Shown here: positions 52,733 through 62,745 of the stretch, piece after piece | Numbering within the stretch: the stretch's first letter is position 1 | Layout: every line of letters starts with the position of its first letter | NCBI GenBank assembly: GCA_014654415.1 | Contig: JACWDC010000006.1 | Coordinates: forward strand, 1-64,000 | Origin: Pelagibacterales bacterium SAG-MED05 | GTDB lineage: Bacteria; Pseudomonadota; Alphaproteobacteria; Pelagibacterales; Pelagibacteraceae | Direction of reading: 5' to 3' | DNA: 64,000 nt | Translations under genes and position numbers: made by a program | Notes under the pieces: model-generated | What the model was told of the DNA's origin: nothing | Database searches by the model: none | Seen by the model: only the letters and a program-made list of their open reading frames with translations

Positions 52733-53113
52733 ATGAATAAATTGGTAAACATTTCTGAAGTATCTAGGTTATTGAAAATAATAAACATAAAAACAAAAAA
52801 ACCCTCTAATCATATTTTAAGATATTGGGAGAAAGAATTTAGGCAAATTAAACCTACAATTATTGAAAGTAGAAGATACTATTCAAAAAAACAAATAAAC
52901 ATCATTAAATTGATTAAGTTTCTCCTAAAAGAGAAGGGAATGACTATACGGGGAGTTAAAAACATACTTAAATCTAATATAAATAGTCTTGACGATTATA
53001 ATTCTTATAGTTTAAAAGCTGATTATCATAAGAAGATCATTAAAGATAAAAGTAAAAAAATTTTAGAGAAACTTAAAAAAATTAAAAAATATGGCAAAAA
53101 AAACTCATATTAA
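52733..53113 (+). CDS. MerR family transcriptional regulator
   Basis: ISEVSRLLKI...SNHILRYWEKEFRQIKPTIIESRRYYSKKQI. Confidence 0.9.
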   Translation: MNKLVNISEVSRLLKIINIKTKKPSNHILRYWEKEFRQIKPTIIESRRYYSKKQINIIKLIKFLLKEKGMTIRGVKNILKSNINSLDDYNSYSLKADYHKKIIKDKSKKILEKLKKIKKYGKKNSY

Positions 53114-53282
53114 AGTAAGAATGGTTCCAGAGAGTAATCCTGATAGTAGATTTATTTATTATGCAAAAAAACCTACCAAAGGTGAAAAAGCTAAAGATAA
53201 ACTAAAATTAAAAAAATATAATCCTAATACAAGAAAGCACGAATTTTTTGTTGAAAAAAAATTACCACCTCACAGTAAATAA
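53091..53282 (+). CDS. rpmG: 50S ribosomal protein L33
   Basis: MAKKTHIKVRMVPESNPDSRFIYYAKKP...KYNPNTRKHEFFVEKKLP. Confidence 0.93.
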   Translation: MAKKTHIKVRMVPESNPDSRFIYYAKKPTKGEKAKDKLKLKKYNPNTRKHEFFVEKKLPPHSK

Positions 53283-53283
53283 T

Positions 53284-53565
53284 TTATTTTTTTTTAAAGT
53301 TTCTAAACTCATAATTAATAAAAGATTTAATCATAGCTTTCCATATACTGTTAGTTATCTTTGTATCTAAATTTATTTTTTTAGACTCTTTACTAATTTT
53401 TCTTAAAATAATTTTAATTCTTTTATTATCTATTATTTGATTTTTATATTTCTTTTCCTTTAATATCTTATTGACTAAAATGCTCCTTTTTTTAATTAAA
53501 GTAAGCATTTTAAGATCTAATTTGTCTAATTTTTTTCTTATTAAATCAATCTTTTTATTTTTCAT
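53284..53565 (-). CDS. Chorismate mutase-like (AroQ) protein
   Basis: IDLIRKKLDKLDLKMLTLIKKRSILVNKILKEKK AroQ helix pattern. Confidence 0.75.
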   Translation of the reverse strand: MKNKKIDLIRKKLDKLDLKMLTLIKKRSILVNKILKEKKYKNQIIDNKRIKIILRKISKESKKINLDTKITNSIWKAMIKSFINYEFRNFKKK

Positions 53566-53609
53566 AGCGACATTAATATTATATTCATTTTTTTATTTAA
53601 TTATATACT

Positions 53610-54638
53610 TTGTTTATGAATATTATTTCAAATAATAGGTACAATAAATTTTTTCTCAATTGGTTAATCTTCCTGATTTTACTTATAGGATTAATGATCA
53701 TAGTTGGAGGGTTAACAAGATTGACAGATTCAGGTCTTTCAATAACTCAATGGCAGCTTTTCTCTGGTATTATCCCGCCTATAAACGAAAAAGATTGGAC
53801 TTATTATTTTAATTTATACAAAGACATACCAGAATTTAAATTGCAAAATTATTCCATGACTATTAATGAGTTTAAGATTATTTTTTGGTGGGAGTGGATA
53901 CATAGATTTTTAGGAAGAATAATTGGCTTGGCAATAATTTTACCTTTAATATTCTTTTCATTTAAGATTAGTTTTAAAAAATTAAAAAATTTATACATTA
54001 TTTTTTTATTAGTTTGCTTTCAGGGCTTTATAGGCTGGTATATGGTTGCTAGTGGTTTAGTTGATAGGGTTGATGTAAGTCATTTTAGGCTTTCAGCACA
54101 TCTGTTTATAGCTTTTGTAATTTTAGCAAGTTTGACTTGGAATTATTTTAATTTTAAAACAAATTCTAACAAAAATTTTTTCACAAATAATTCTAATTTT
54201 ATTTCTATAAAAGTATTTTTATTTTTAATTTTTCTACAAATTATATTAGGAGCTTTTGTATCAGGTTTGGATGCAGGTAAGATTTACCAGACTTGGCCAT
54301 TGATGAATGACACTTATTATCCAGATGACGTAAATTTTAAGAATTATAAAGAATTTTTAAATTTGAACGATAGAAGTGTGGTTCAATTTATACATAGAAA
54401 TGTAGCGTATATAATATTTTTTCTTTTGATTTTTATAGGTTTTAATATCAAAAAATTTAATAAAAAAAATTTGTATAAACCTTATTTTTATTTATTTATA
54501 TTTATTTTTATTCAAATAATTTTAGGTATATTAGCTTTAATTACAGATTTAAATATTGTAATAGCCTCACTTCATCAAATTTCTAGCATTTTTTTAATAC
54601 TGCTCTCGTTAAATTTTTACTATAAATCTATTAATTAA
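53610..54638 (+). CDS. ctaA: Heme A synthase (COX15/CtaA)
   Basis: GGLTRLTDSGLSITQWQLFSGIIPP, WEWIHRFLGRIIG, QFIHRNVAYII. Confidence 0.94.
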   Translation: MFMNIISNNRYNKFFLNWLIFLILLIGLMIIVGGLTRLTDSGLSITQWQLFSGIIPPINEKDWTYYFNLYKDIPEFKLQNYSMTINEFKIIFWWEWIHRFLGRIIGLAIILPLIFFSFKISFKKLKNLYIIFLLVCFQGFIGWYMVASGLVDRVDVSHFRLSAHLFIAFVILASLTWNYFNFKTNSNKNFFTNNSNFISIKVFLFLIFLQIILGAFVSGLDAGKIYQTWPLMNDTYYPDDVNFKNYKEFLNLNDRSVVQFIHRNVAYIIFFLLIFIGFNIKKFNKKNLYKPYFYLFIFIFIQIILGILALITDLNIVIASLHQISSIFLILLSLNFYYKSIN

Positions 54639-54680
54639 TTGACTTTGTTAAATTTTGTGAGTATTTATCGCATTATTAAA

Positions 54681-55142
54681 ATGACACCTTTTATTAAAAA
54701 GAAAGAAATTAAAAAAGACTGGTATATTATTAGCGCTGAAAATGCTGCGGTAGGTAGACTAGCAGCTTACATTTCAAAAGTTCTGAGAGGTAAAAATAAA
54801 CCTACTTTTAACCCTCATATGGATAATGGGGACTTTGTTATAGTTACTAATATTGATAAAATAAAATTTACTGGAAAAAAATTTAAAGAAAAAAAATATT
54901 TCAAACACACTGGTTATCCAGGGGGAATAAAAGAAACAACACCTTTAATACTTAAAGAAAAAAATAAAACACAAGAAATTTTAAAGATGGCAGTAAAAAG
55001 AATGCTGCCTGGTGGCCCTTTGGCAAAAAAGCAACTAACAAAGTTAAAAATCTATAATGGAGAAAAACATCCTCACGAAATTCAAAAACCTAAAGTAATA
55101 GAATTTAAAACTTTAAACAAAAGTAACTTAGTCAAAAATTAA
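54681..55142 (+). CDS. rplM: 50S ribosomal protein L13
   Basis: DWYIISAENAAVGRLAAYISKVLRGK; ATG at 54681. Confidence 0.95.
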   Translation: MTPFIKKKEIKKDWYIISAENAAVGRLAAYISKVLRGKNKPTFNPHMDNGDFVIVTNIDKIKFTGKKFKEKKYFKHTGYPGGIKETTPLILKEKNKTQEILKMAVKRMLPGGPLAKKQLTKLKIYNGEKHPHEIQKPKVIEFKTLNKSNLVKN

Positions 55143-55582
55143 TGAATAATTTAAATTCCTCTCCCATCTCTTCTAAGAAAATTAAACTTGATTTTAAGGA
55201 TAGCAAATATGCTACTGGTAGAAGAAAAAGATCTATAGCAAAAGTTTGGGTTAAAAAAGGTTCAGGAAATATTTATGTTAATGGAGTTAAGATGAATGAT
55301 TATTTTAAAAGACCAATTCATCAAATTATCGTAACTAGACCACTTGAAATCTCGGAAGTAAGAACAAATTATGATGTAAAATGTTCTGTCAAAGGTGGTG
55401 GTCTGTCAGGTCAAGCAGGAGCAATAATATTGGGTATTTCTAGAGCATTAATCTCTCACGATGAGCTTTTAAAAAATAATCTTAAGAAAGATAAACTAAC
55501 CACCCGAGACTCACGCGTTGTTGAGAGAAAGAAATACGGGCACAGAAAAGCCAGAAGAAGTTTCCAATTCTCTAAAAGATAA
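55142..55582 (+). CDS. rpsI: 30S ribosomal protein S9
   Basis: YATGRRKRSIAKVWVKKGSG...DSRVVERKKYGHRKARRSFQFSKR. Confidence 0.96.
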   Translation: MNNLNSSPISSKKIKLDFKDSKYATGRRKRSIAKVWVKKGSGNIYVNGVKMNDYFKRPIHQIIVTRPLEISEVRTNYDVKCSVKGGGLSGQAGAIILGISRALISHDELLKNNLKKDKLTTRDSRVVERKKYGHRKARRSFQFSKR

Positions 55583-55625
55583 TCATTTAAATTTAATAAT
55601 TAACTGGACGGTGTTATAAGAACGA

Positions 55626-56660
55626 ATGTCTAATAAAAAGATAAATATAGCTATAATAGGTGCTACGGGATACACAGGTTTAGATTTAGTGTTTTTACTT
55701 TCTAAACATCCAAATGCAAATATTTTAAATCTATGTGCTACAAAAAATTTAGGTAAAAATATTTCTTTTTTTGATAAAAGAATCAAAAAAAAGCTACCTA
55801 AAATTTCAGCTATTAATAAGATTGACTGGAAAAAAATTCATCTAGTTTTTTTTTCCCTACCAAATGGAGAAGCTCAAAAAATTATTAAAAAGATTTTTTA
55901 TAAACATAAAAAGATAAAATTTATTGATTTATCGGCTGATTTCAGAATTACTGATCCATCTAAATACAGAAAGCATTATAAGAAAAAACATAAAGCAGCA
56001 AAACTTATTAAAAACTCAATTTATGCTATAGCTGAGTTTGTAAAAAAAGATATATACAAATATAGAATTATTGCTAACCCAGGATGTTATCCAACTTCAA
56101 TCCAAATTCCTTTACTTCCATTATTAAAAAAAAATTTGATTAATATTAATAATATAACTATAGACTCAAAATCTGGCTATTCAGGTGCAGGTAAAAATTT
56201 AGAAACTAAATTCAAACATAAGAATTTATACCATTCAACTTTCGCTTACAGCACTAAGAATCACAGACACATTTCTGAAATTGACCAAGAATTTATGAAA
56301 AATACAAAAAAGGATATTAAATTTACTTTTAATCCTCATATACTTCCAACTTTCAGGGGAATTTTAACTTCAATATATGTTGATTTAAAAAATAAATCAT
56401 CATCAAAAAAATTAAGAAATGAACTAATCAAATTTTATAAAAATGATGAATTTATAAAAATATTAAAACTTAACTCAGAGCTAGGCTCAGGTAATGTTTT
56501 AAATACAAATAATTGTGAAATATCAATTTGTAATACAAGAGTTAAAAAGAAAGTAGTTATTTTTTCTGCGATTGACAATTTGATTAAAGGAGCCTCTGGT
56601 CAAGCTATTCAAAATATGAATTTAATATATAAACTACCAGTTTCACTTGGGTTAAAATGA
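55626..56660 (+). CDS. argC: N-acetyl-gamma-glutamyl-phosphate reductase
   Basis: IAIIGATGYTGLDLVFLLSKHP, IANPGCYPTSIQIPL. Confidence 0.95.
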   Translation: MSNKKINIAIIGATGYTGLDLVFLLSKHPNANILNLCATKNLGKNISFFDKRIKKKLPKISAINKIDWKKIHLVFFSLPNGEAQKIIKKIFYKHKKIKFIDLSADFRITDPSKYRKHYKKKHKAAKLIKNSIYAIAEFVKKDIYKYRIIANPGCYPTSIQIPLLPLLKKNLININNITIDSKSGYSGAGKNLETKFKHKNLYHSTFAYSTKNHRHISEIDQEFMKNTKKDIKFTFNPHILPTFRGILTSIYVDLKNKSSSKKLRNELIKFYKNDEFIKILKLNSELGSGNVLNTNNCEISICNTRVKKKVVIFSAIDNLIKGASGQAIQNMNLIYKLPVSLGLK

Positions 56661-57226
56661 AAAAATTATTACTATTAATAATTATGTTAACTATATATGG
56701 ATGTAACAAACCAAAAACTGTTTTAATTTGTGGAGACCATGTTTGCATAAATAAGACTGAAGCAGAACAATACTTTGAAGATAATTTGATTTTAGAGGTA
56801 AGAGTTATAGACAATAAAGCAAAAAAAGAAATCGACCTCATAGAACTTAACTTAAAATCGAACTCTGAAGGAAAAAAAGAAATTAGTATGTTAAGTAAAG
56901 ATAATACTAGAAAACCAATCAAAATTTTGTCTAATGATGAAATTGAAAGAAAAAAAGAAGAACTAAAAAATAGAAATAAAAATAAAAATACAAAACCTAA
57001 AAAACAAAAAATAATTAAAAAAAAAAAAGTTAAAAAAGATAAAAATAAACAAGTATCTAAACAAATTGTAACAAAAAAGAATAAAATTGTAAAAATTCCT
57101 GATAACAAAATTACTGATATTTGTACTATACTTGAAAAATGTAGTATTGATGAAATATCTGAATTTTTAGTTAAGCAGGGTAAAGAAAAAAAATTTCCTG
57201 ATATTACAATTAGGGAAAATAAATGA
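56657..57226 (+). CDS. Hypothetical lipoprotein with Lys-rich linker
   Basis: MKKLLLLIIMLTIYGCNK lipobox; Lys/Asn-rich middle; conserved-looking C-terminal DICTILEKCSIDEISEFL. Confidence 0.7.
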   Translation: MKKLLLLIIMLTIYGCNKPKTVLICGDHVCINKTEAEQYFEDNLILEVRVIDNKAKKEIDLIELNLKSNSEGKKEISMLSKDNTRKPIKILSNDEIERKKEELKNRNKNKNTKPKKQKIIKKKKVKKDKNKQVSKQIVTKKNKIVKIPDNKITDICTILEKCSIDEISEFLVKQGKEKKFPDITIRENK

Positions 57227-58518
57227 AAAATAATAATACACTTAACATTGCTATTGTTGGCTTAGGTAATATTGGTAGTTATTTATATAAATATTTACAA
57301 AATAATAAAAAAATATTGTCTAAAAAAAATAATTGTGTACCTAATATTATCTTTGTCTCTGCAAGAAATAAAAATAAAAAGAGAAATTTTAAAATCAGTA
57401 AAAATAAATGGCTTAAAAATTATTTAGATGCAACCAAGTCAAAAAATGTTGATATAATTGTTGAGTTGATTGGGGGTGCAGAAGGTCCAGCAAAAAAATT
57501 AGTTTTTAATGCATTAAAGAATAAAAAACACGTTGTAACAGCTAACAAAGCGTTAATAGCAAAATACGGAGATCAATTATCCAAAATTGCTGAAGAAAAC
57601 AAAGTTAATTTAGAATTTGAAGCAGCTGTATGTGGAGGTGTCCCAATTATAAGATCCTTAAAGGAAGGTTTGATAGCAAATAAAATCAATAGAGTTTATG
57701 GTATTTTTAATGGCACTTCTAATTATATTCTATCCACTATGGATAAAGAAAATAAGAATTTTAAACAAGTTTTAACAAATGCACAGAAATTAGGTTATGC
57801 TGAGTCTAATCCTTTGTCAGACTTAAATGGCGAAGATGTTGCTGCAAAATTAAAAATATTATCTTCTTTATGTTTTAATTCATTAATTAATGACAACATT
57901 CATGTGGAAGGAATCAATTTTATCGAAAAACTAGATATAGATAATGCTAATAAACTTGGCTACAAAATAAAATTACTAGGTGTTTCAGAAATAATTGATA
58001 ATAAAATTTATCAACGTGTACATCCAACCTTAATTAGAAAAAGTTCCTACATCGCAAGTATCGATGGTGTTTTAAATGCTGTTATAGTTGACGGGAAACC
58101 TGTTGGAGAAAATGTTATTCAAGGCGAAGGTGCTGGGCCTGAAGCCACTACTTCTGCTTTAATATCTGATATTTCTTCTATATTAAGAGGAAATATTAAG
58201 TTTCCTTTTTCTATATCTAACAAGGAAAGAAAAAAATTAAACTATAAAAATATACTGGAGAGATCTTTTTCAGCATATTTACGATTTGAGGTATTAGATA
58301 AACCAGGAGTCTTATCAAATATAACTAACATATTCTCAAGAAATAAAGTTTCTATTAAAAGATTAATTCAAAATCCGAGTAAATCTAAAAAAAATTCTTC
58401 TATCATAATAATTACGCACAATTGTAAAGATAAATTTTTAAACAAAGTTATAAAACAAACTGAAAAAAAAACTTATATAACTAAAAAACCTAAGTTAATT
58501 AGAATTGGGGTTAATTAA
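57223..58518 (+). CDS. hom: Homoserine dehydrogenase
   Basis: IAIVGLGNIGSYLYK, GIFNGTSNYILSTM, C-terminal ACT domain. Confidence 0.95.
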   Translation: MKNNNTLNIAIVGLGNIGSYLYKYLQNNKKILSKKNNCVPNIIFVSARNKNKKRNFKISKNKWLKNYLDATKSKNVDIIVELIGGAEGPAKKLVFNALKNKKHVVTANKALIAKYGDQLSKIAEENKVNLEFEAAVCGGVPIIRSLKEGLIANKINRVYGIFNGTSNYILSTMDKENKNFKQVLTNAQKLGYAESNPLSDLNGEDVAAKLKILSSLCFNSLINDNIHVEGINFIEKLDIDNANKLGYKIKLLGVSEIIDNKIYQRVHPTLIRKSSYIASIDGVLNAVIVDGKPVGENVIQGEGAGPEATTSALISDISSILRGNIKFPFSISNKERKKLNYKNILERSFSAYLRFEVLDKPGVLSNITNIFSRNKVSIKRLIQNPSKSKKNSSIIIITHNCKDKFLNKVIKQTEKKTYITKKPKLIRIGVN

Positions 58519-59459
58519 TGTCTATTAAGGCTGAATATTTAAAACTGTTTGTAAATGCTACCGAAAAAGCAGCTTATGGTGCATCTAAATTTATTGGAAA
58601 AAATGATAAAATTGGAGCCGATCAAGCTGCCGTTGATAATATGAGGAATGAATTCAACAAGATTAATATGGATGGTAAAATTGTCATTGGCGAAGGTGAG
58701 ATGGATGAAGCTCCAATGCTTTTCATTGGTGAAGAGGTAGGTACAAAAAAAGGTCAAAAACTTGATTTAGCAGTTGATCCATTAGAGGGAACTAACTTTG
58801 TTGCAAAAAATTTACCAAATTCATTTTCTGTATTGGCTGCTTCCGAGCAAAACAATTTGTTTTTTGCGCCAGACACATATATGGAAAAGATTGCTATAGG
58901 ATCAAATTTACCTAAAGATTTAGTAGATCTAGATAATAGCGTAGAAAAAAATATATGCCTTTTAGCAGAAGCTAAAAACACGACTCCTAATAAAATAACC
59001 GTATGTATTTTAGAAAGGCCTAGACATAATAAGATAATATCCTCTTTAAGAAAAATGAATGTAAATTTGAAATTGATTAGTGATGGAGATGTTTCAGGAA
59101 TAATTTATATAGTTGATCAAAACTCACCGGTTGACATGTATATGGGTATTGGAGGAGGGCCAGAAGGTGTTCTAGCTGCTGCTGCTTTAAGTTGTTACGG
59201 AGGCCAAATACAAACTAGGCTAGTTTTGAATTCCGATGAATCTATTAGAGCAAAAAAAATGGGAATAATTGATTTAAAAAAAAAATACAATATTGATGAT
59301 ATGATAAAAGGAGATGTTATGTTTTGTGCTACTGCTATAACTAATGGTGATTTAGCTGATGGAATTAAAGATCAAAAAGAATTCTACGAAGCCAATACAA
59401 TAGCCTTACATAAGGATGCTGAAATTAATACTATATTTAAAAATAAGCATAAAAAATGA
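58518..59459 (+). CDS. glpX: Fructose-1,6-bisphosphatase class II (GlpX)
   Basis: GEGEMDEAPMLFIGEEVG, DPLEGTNFVAKN, GIGGGPEGVLAAAAL. Confidence 0.95.
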   Translation: MSIKAEYLKLFVNATEKAAYGASKFIGKNDKIGADQAAVDNMRNEFNKINMDGKIVIGEGEMDEAPMLFIGEEVGTKKGQKLDLAVDPLEGTNFVAKNLPNSFSVLAASEQNNLFFAPDTYMEKIAIGSNLPKDLVDLDNSVEKNICLLAEAKNTTPNKITVCILERPRHNKIISSLRKMNVNLKLISDGDVSGIIYIVDQNSPVDMYMGIGGGPEGVLAAAALSCYGGQIQTRLVLNSDESIRAKKMGIIDLKKKYNIDDMIKGDVMFCATAITNGDLADGIKDQKEFYEANTIALHKDAEINTIFKNKHKK

Positions 59460-61219
59460 ATTCAGTATCTGTTACTGGAAAAAATTGGATCTTAAAAAAA
59501 TATGATCAAGAAAAAATAGTTTATCTAAAAGATAATTTTTCTCTTGATGAAATTACAGCTAAATTACTTGTATTAAGAAATATCAAAAAAGAAGATATTA
59601 ATAGTTTTTTAAATCCTTCAATTAAAAATTTTTTACCCGACCCTAACAACTTGTTAGATATGGCAAAATCATCTTTAAGAACATTAGAGGCAATTAAAAA
59701 TAATGAAAAAATAGGAGTTTTAGGTGACTACGATGTAGATGGAGCTACTTCAACCGCTTTACTAGGAAGATATTTTGATGAATTAAAATTAACTTATGAA
59801 ATATATATTCCAGATCGAAAAACTGAAGGTTACGGACCTTCAATAAAAGGTTTTAAGGAATTAATTGAAAATAATGTTAAAGTCATTTTTACTGTAGATT
59901 GTGGAACATTGTCATTCGAAGCTATTGATTATGCCAAAAGCAAAAATATAGATGTTATTGTTTTAGACCACCATCAATCTGAAATTAATTTACCAAAAGC
60001 TTATTCAGTTGTAAATCCAAATAGATTGGATGACAAATCTGATCTTCAATATTTATGTGCGGCTGGTGTATCATTTATGTTTTTAGTTTCAATAAATAGA
60101 GAGCTTAGATTAATTGATTGGTTTAAAAAAAATTCAATAGATCAACCAAATTTAATTAATTATTTAGATTTAGTTTCTCTAGGAACTGTTTGTGATGTTG
60201 TACCTTTAATTGGTTTAAATAGAGCAATTGTCAAGCAAGGTTTGAAAATTTTAAAAGCAAAAAAAAATCTTGGTTTAAAAACTTTGCTAGATATTTGTAA
60301 GGTTGAATCGAATCCATCTATTTATCACTTGGGATATATCTTAGGACCTAGAATTAATGCCGGAGGAAGGGTTGGTAAGTGCTCACATGGAGCAAAATTA
60401 TTATTAAATTCAAATCCAAAAGAAGTATTTAAACTAGCTTCAGAATTAGATCAATACAATAAAGAAAGACAAATGTTGGAAAAAGATCTTATAAAAAAAA
60501 TTTTAATCGATTCAGAAAATAGATTAAAAGATCCAATCTTAATTTTGCAAGGTTCCAATTGGCATGAAGGAATTATTGGTATTGTTGCTGCAAGATTAAA
60601 AGATAAGTTTAATAAACCAGCTATTATTATTTCTATAAATGGCGATGTAGGTAAGGCCTCAGCAAGATCAATTATTGGTTTTGATATTGGATCTGCAATT
60701 ATAGCTGCCACTCAAGAAAAAATTTTATTAAAAGGCGGAGGACATAAAATGGCAGGAGGATTTTCAATAAATGTTTCTAATATAGATAAATTCAAAGAAT
60801 TTATTTTTCGTAAATTTAAAAATATTAATGAAGATCTAACTCAACAAAAACCATTATTACTAGATAGTAAAATTTCGCCGTCTGCGATTAATTTAGAATT
60901 TTATGAGAAAGTTAATGTTTTGTCACCTTTTGGGTCTGGCAACCCGGAGCCTAAATTCGTTATAGAAAATTTAAAACCCGCTAATAGCAAGATTGTTGGA
61001 GAAAAACATATTAAGTCTGTTTTGATTGGTCCTGAAGGATCAAGTATAAAAACAATAGCTTTTAATGCTACTGATAATGAATTAGGAGCTTATTTGCTTA
61101 AAAAAAATAACAATACATTTAATATAGCAGGAAAATTGTCTTTAAATGAATGGAGAGGGCAAAAAAATGTGGAGTTTATTATCGATGATATTTCTGTTAA
61201 TAAGAACATGAAAAATTAA
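59456..61219 (+). CDS. recJ: Single-stranded-DNA-specific exonuclease RecJ
   Basis: GVLGDYDVDGATSTALLGR, VLDHHQSE, GRINAGGRVG-like PRINAGGRVGK. Confidence 0.96.
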   Translation: MNSVSVTGKNWILKKYDQEKIVYLKDNFSLDEITAKLLVLRNIKKEDINSFLNPSIKNFLPDPNNLLDMAKSSLRTLEAIKNNEKIGVLGDYDVDGATSTALLGRYFDELKLTYEIYIPDRKTEGYGPSIKGFKELIENNVKVIFTVDCGTLSFEAIDYAKSKNIDVIVLDHHQSEINLPKAYSVVNPNRLDDKSDLQYLCAAGVSFMFLVSINRELRLIDWFKKNSIDQPNLINYLDLVSLGTVCDVVPLIGLNRAIVKQGLKILKAKKNLGLKTLLDICKVESNPSIYHLGYILGPRINAGGRVGKCSHGAKLLLNSNPKEVFKLASELDQYNKERQMLEKDLIKKILIDSENRLKDPILILQGSNWHEGIIGIVAARLKDKFNKPAIIISINGDVGKASARSIIGFDIGSAIIAATQEKILLKGGGHKMAGGFSINVSNIDKFKEFIFRKFKNINEDLTQQKPLLLDSKISPSAINLEFYEKVNVLSPFGSGNPEPKFVIENLKPANSKIVGEKHIKSVLIGPEGSSIKTIAFNATDNELGAYLLKKNNNTFNIAGKLSLNEWRGQKNVEFIIDDISVNKNMKN

Positions 61220-61294
61220 GGTCCCATCGTCTAACGGTTAGGACAGGTGGTTTTCAATCACCTAATCGGGGTTCGATTCCCCGTGGGACCGCCA
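61220..61294 (+). tRNA. tRNA-Glu (anticodon UUC)
   Basis: GGTCCCA/TGGGACC acceptor, GGTTTTCAATC anticodon arm, GTTCGATTC T-loop, encoded CCA; starts at the base after the recJ TAA. Confidence 0.96.
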
Positions 61295-61300
61295 TTAAAT

Positions 61301-62740
61301 ATGTACGAAAAGTTTGGTCAATTTATCAATGGTAAGTGGCAAAAATCTTCTAGCGGAGAAACTTATGATGTTATAAATCCTGCTACAGAAGAAGTTATAG
61401 GCAAAGCTTCAAAAGCAAATAAAGAAGATATTCAAAAAGCTCTTAAATCTGCTGAACAAGGATTTGAAATCTGGAAAAATACTTCACCTTGGGAAAGATC
61501 TAAAATAATAAGAAAAATTTCTGATTTAATTAGAACAAGAAATCGTGCTTTATCTAAATGGCTGACATTAGAAGTAGGAAAGCCTCTCGCAGAAGGAATT
61601 GGTGAATCTAGTGGAGCTGCAGATATTTTTGAATGGAGCTCTGAAGAAGCAAAAAGAATTTATGGTGAAACTTTACAAGGTAGATCTCATGATACCAAGA
61701 TTCATGTTTACTATCAGCCTGTAGGAGTAGTAGCTGCGCTTGTTCCTTGGAACTTTCCAATAACTCTTGCATCAAGAAAAATCTCTACAGCTTTGTCCGC
61801 AGGGTGTTCGGTGATAGTTAAACCAGACGTTATCACTCCAGGTTGTGTTATGGAATTAGTTGATATTTGTAATGAAGCTGGTGTTCCGCCGGGCGTTGTA
61901 AATCTTCTATCAGGTGATCCAGCATATATTTCAGATCAATTACTGTCTTCTGATATAATTAAAAAAGTTTCAATAACTGGTTCAACACGTGTTGGAAAGC
62001 TAATTTTAAAAAAAGCGGCTGATAAAGTTCAAAGAGTAACAATGGAATTGAGCGGTCACTCTCCTTTTATTGTTTTTGATGATGTTGATTTAAACAAAGT
62101 TACTGATATGGCTATTTTTGCAAAATTTAGAAATAATGGTCAGGTTTGTATTTCACCAAGTCGCTTTTACATTCATGAAAGTAAAAAAAATGATTTTATA
62201 AAATTAATGGTCGAAAAGACAAAAAAATTAAAAATAGGAAATGGAATGGAAAAAAATACTATTTTAGGCCCATTAACAACTAAAAAAAGATTGGATGAAA
62301 TAGAGGCCTTAGTTGAAACTACTAAAAAAGAGGGTGCAAAAATTCTTTGTGGTGGAAAAAAACCAGCCGGATTTAATAAAGGATATTTTTATGAACCTAC
62401 AATATTTGATAATGTTAAAGATAATTTTACTATCATGAATCAAGAACCTTTTGGGCCATTAGTTCCTATTCTTTCATTTAAAGATTTTGATGAAGTTATA
62501 AACAGAGCAAACAATAACGATCTTGGTCTAGCTAGCTATCTCTATACTAATAATTTAAAACAGGCTCATAAAGCTTCAGAATTAATGGAAACAGGTACTG
62601 TAGCAGTAAATACAGCTGTTGTAGCTCTCCCAGAGGCTCCCTTTGGTGGAATTAAACAAACTGGATACGGAAGAGAAGGTGGCTCTATGGCTATTAAAGA
62701 TTACCTAAATATTAAATATACTCATTTAGGCATTAACTAA
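61301..62740 (+). CDS. Aldehyde dehydrogenase family protein
   Basis: VPWNFPITLASRKISTALSAGCSVIVKP, VTMELSGHSPFIVF, NNGQVCISPSR; ATG at 61301. Confidence 0.94.
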   Translation: MYEKFGQFINGKWQKSSSGETYDVINPATEEVIGKASKANKEDIQKALKSAEQGFEIWKNTSPWERSKIIRKISDLIRTRNRALSKWLTLEVGKPLAEGIGESSGAADIFEWSSEEAKRIYGETLQGRSHDTKIHVYYQPVGVVAALVPWNFPITLASRKISTALSAGCSVIVKPDVITPGCVMELVDICNEAGVPPGVVNLLSGDPAYISDQLLSSDIIKKVSITGSTRVGKLILKKAADKVQRVTMELSGHSPFIVFDDVDLNKVTDMAIFAKFRNNGQVCISPSRFYIHESKKNDFIKLMVEKTKKLKIGNGMEKNTILGPLTTKKRLDEIEALVETTKKEGAKILCGGKKPAGFNKGYFYEPTIFDNVKDNFTIMNQEPFGPLVPILSFKDFDEVINRANNNDLGLASYLYTNNLKQAHKASELMETGTVAVNTAVVALPEAPFGGIKQTGYGREGGSMAIKDYLNIKYTHLGIN

Positions 62741-62745
62741 AATTA

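Noticed and set aside
56940-57060. AAAAATA/AAATAAA-rich stretch as a tandem repeat or CRISPR-like array
   Set aside because: It encodes a Lys/Asn-rich linker and has no regular spacer-repeat periodicity.
61247-61300. ALDH ORF start inside tRNA-Glu
   Set aside because: The first 18 codons are tRNA sequence read through; the ALDH family start MYEKFGQFINGKW is at 61301.
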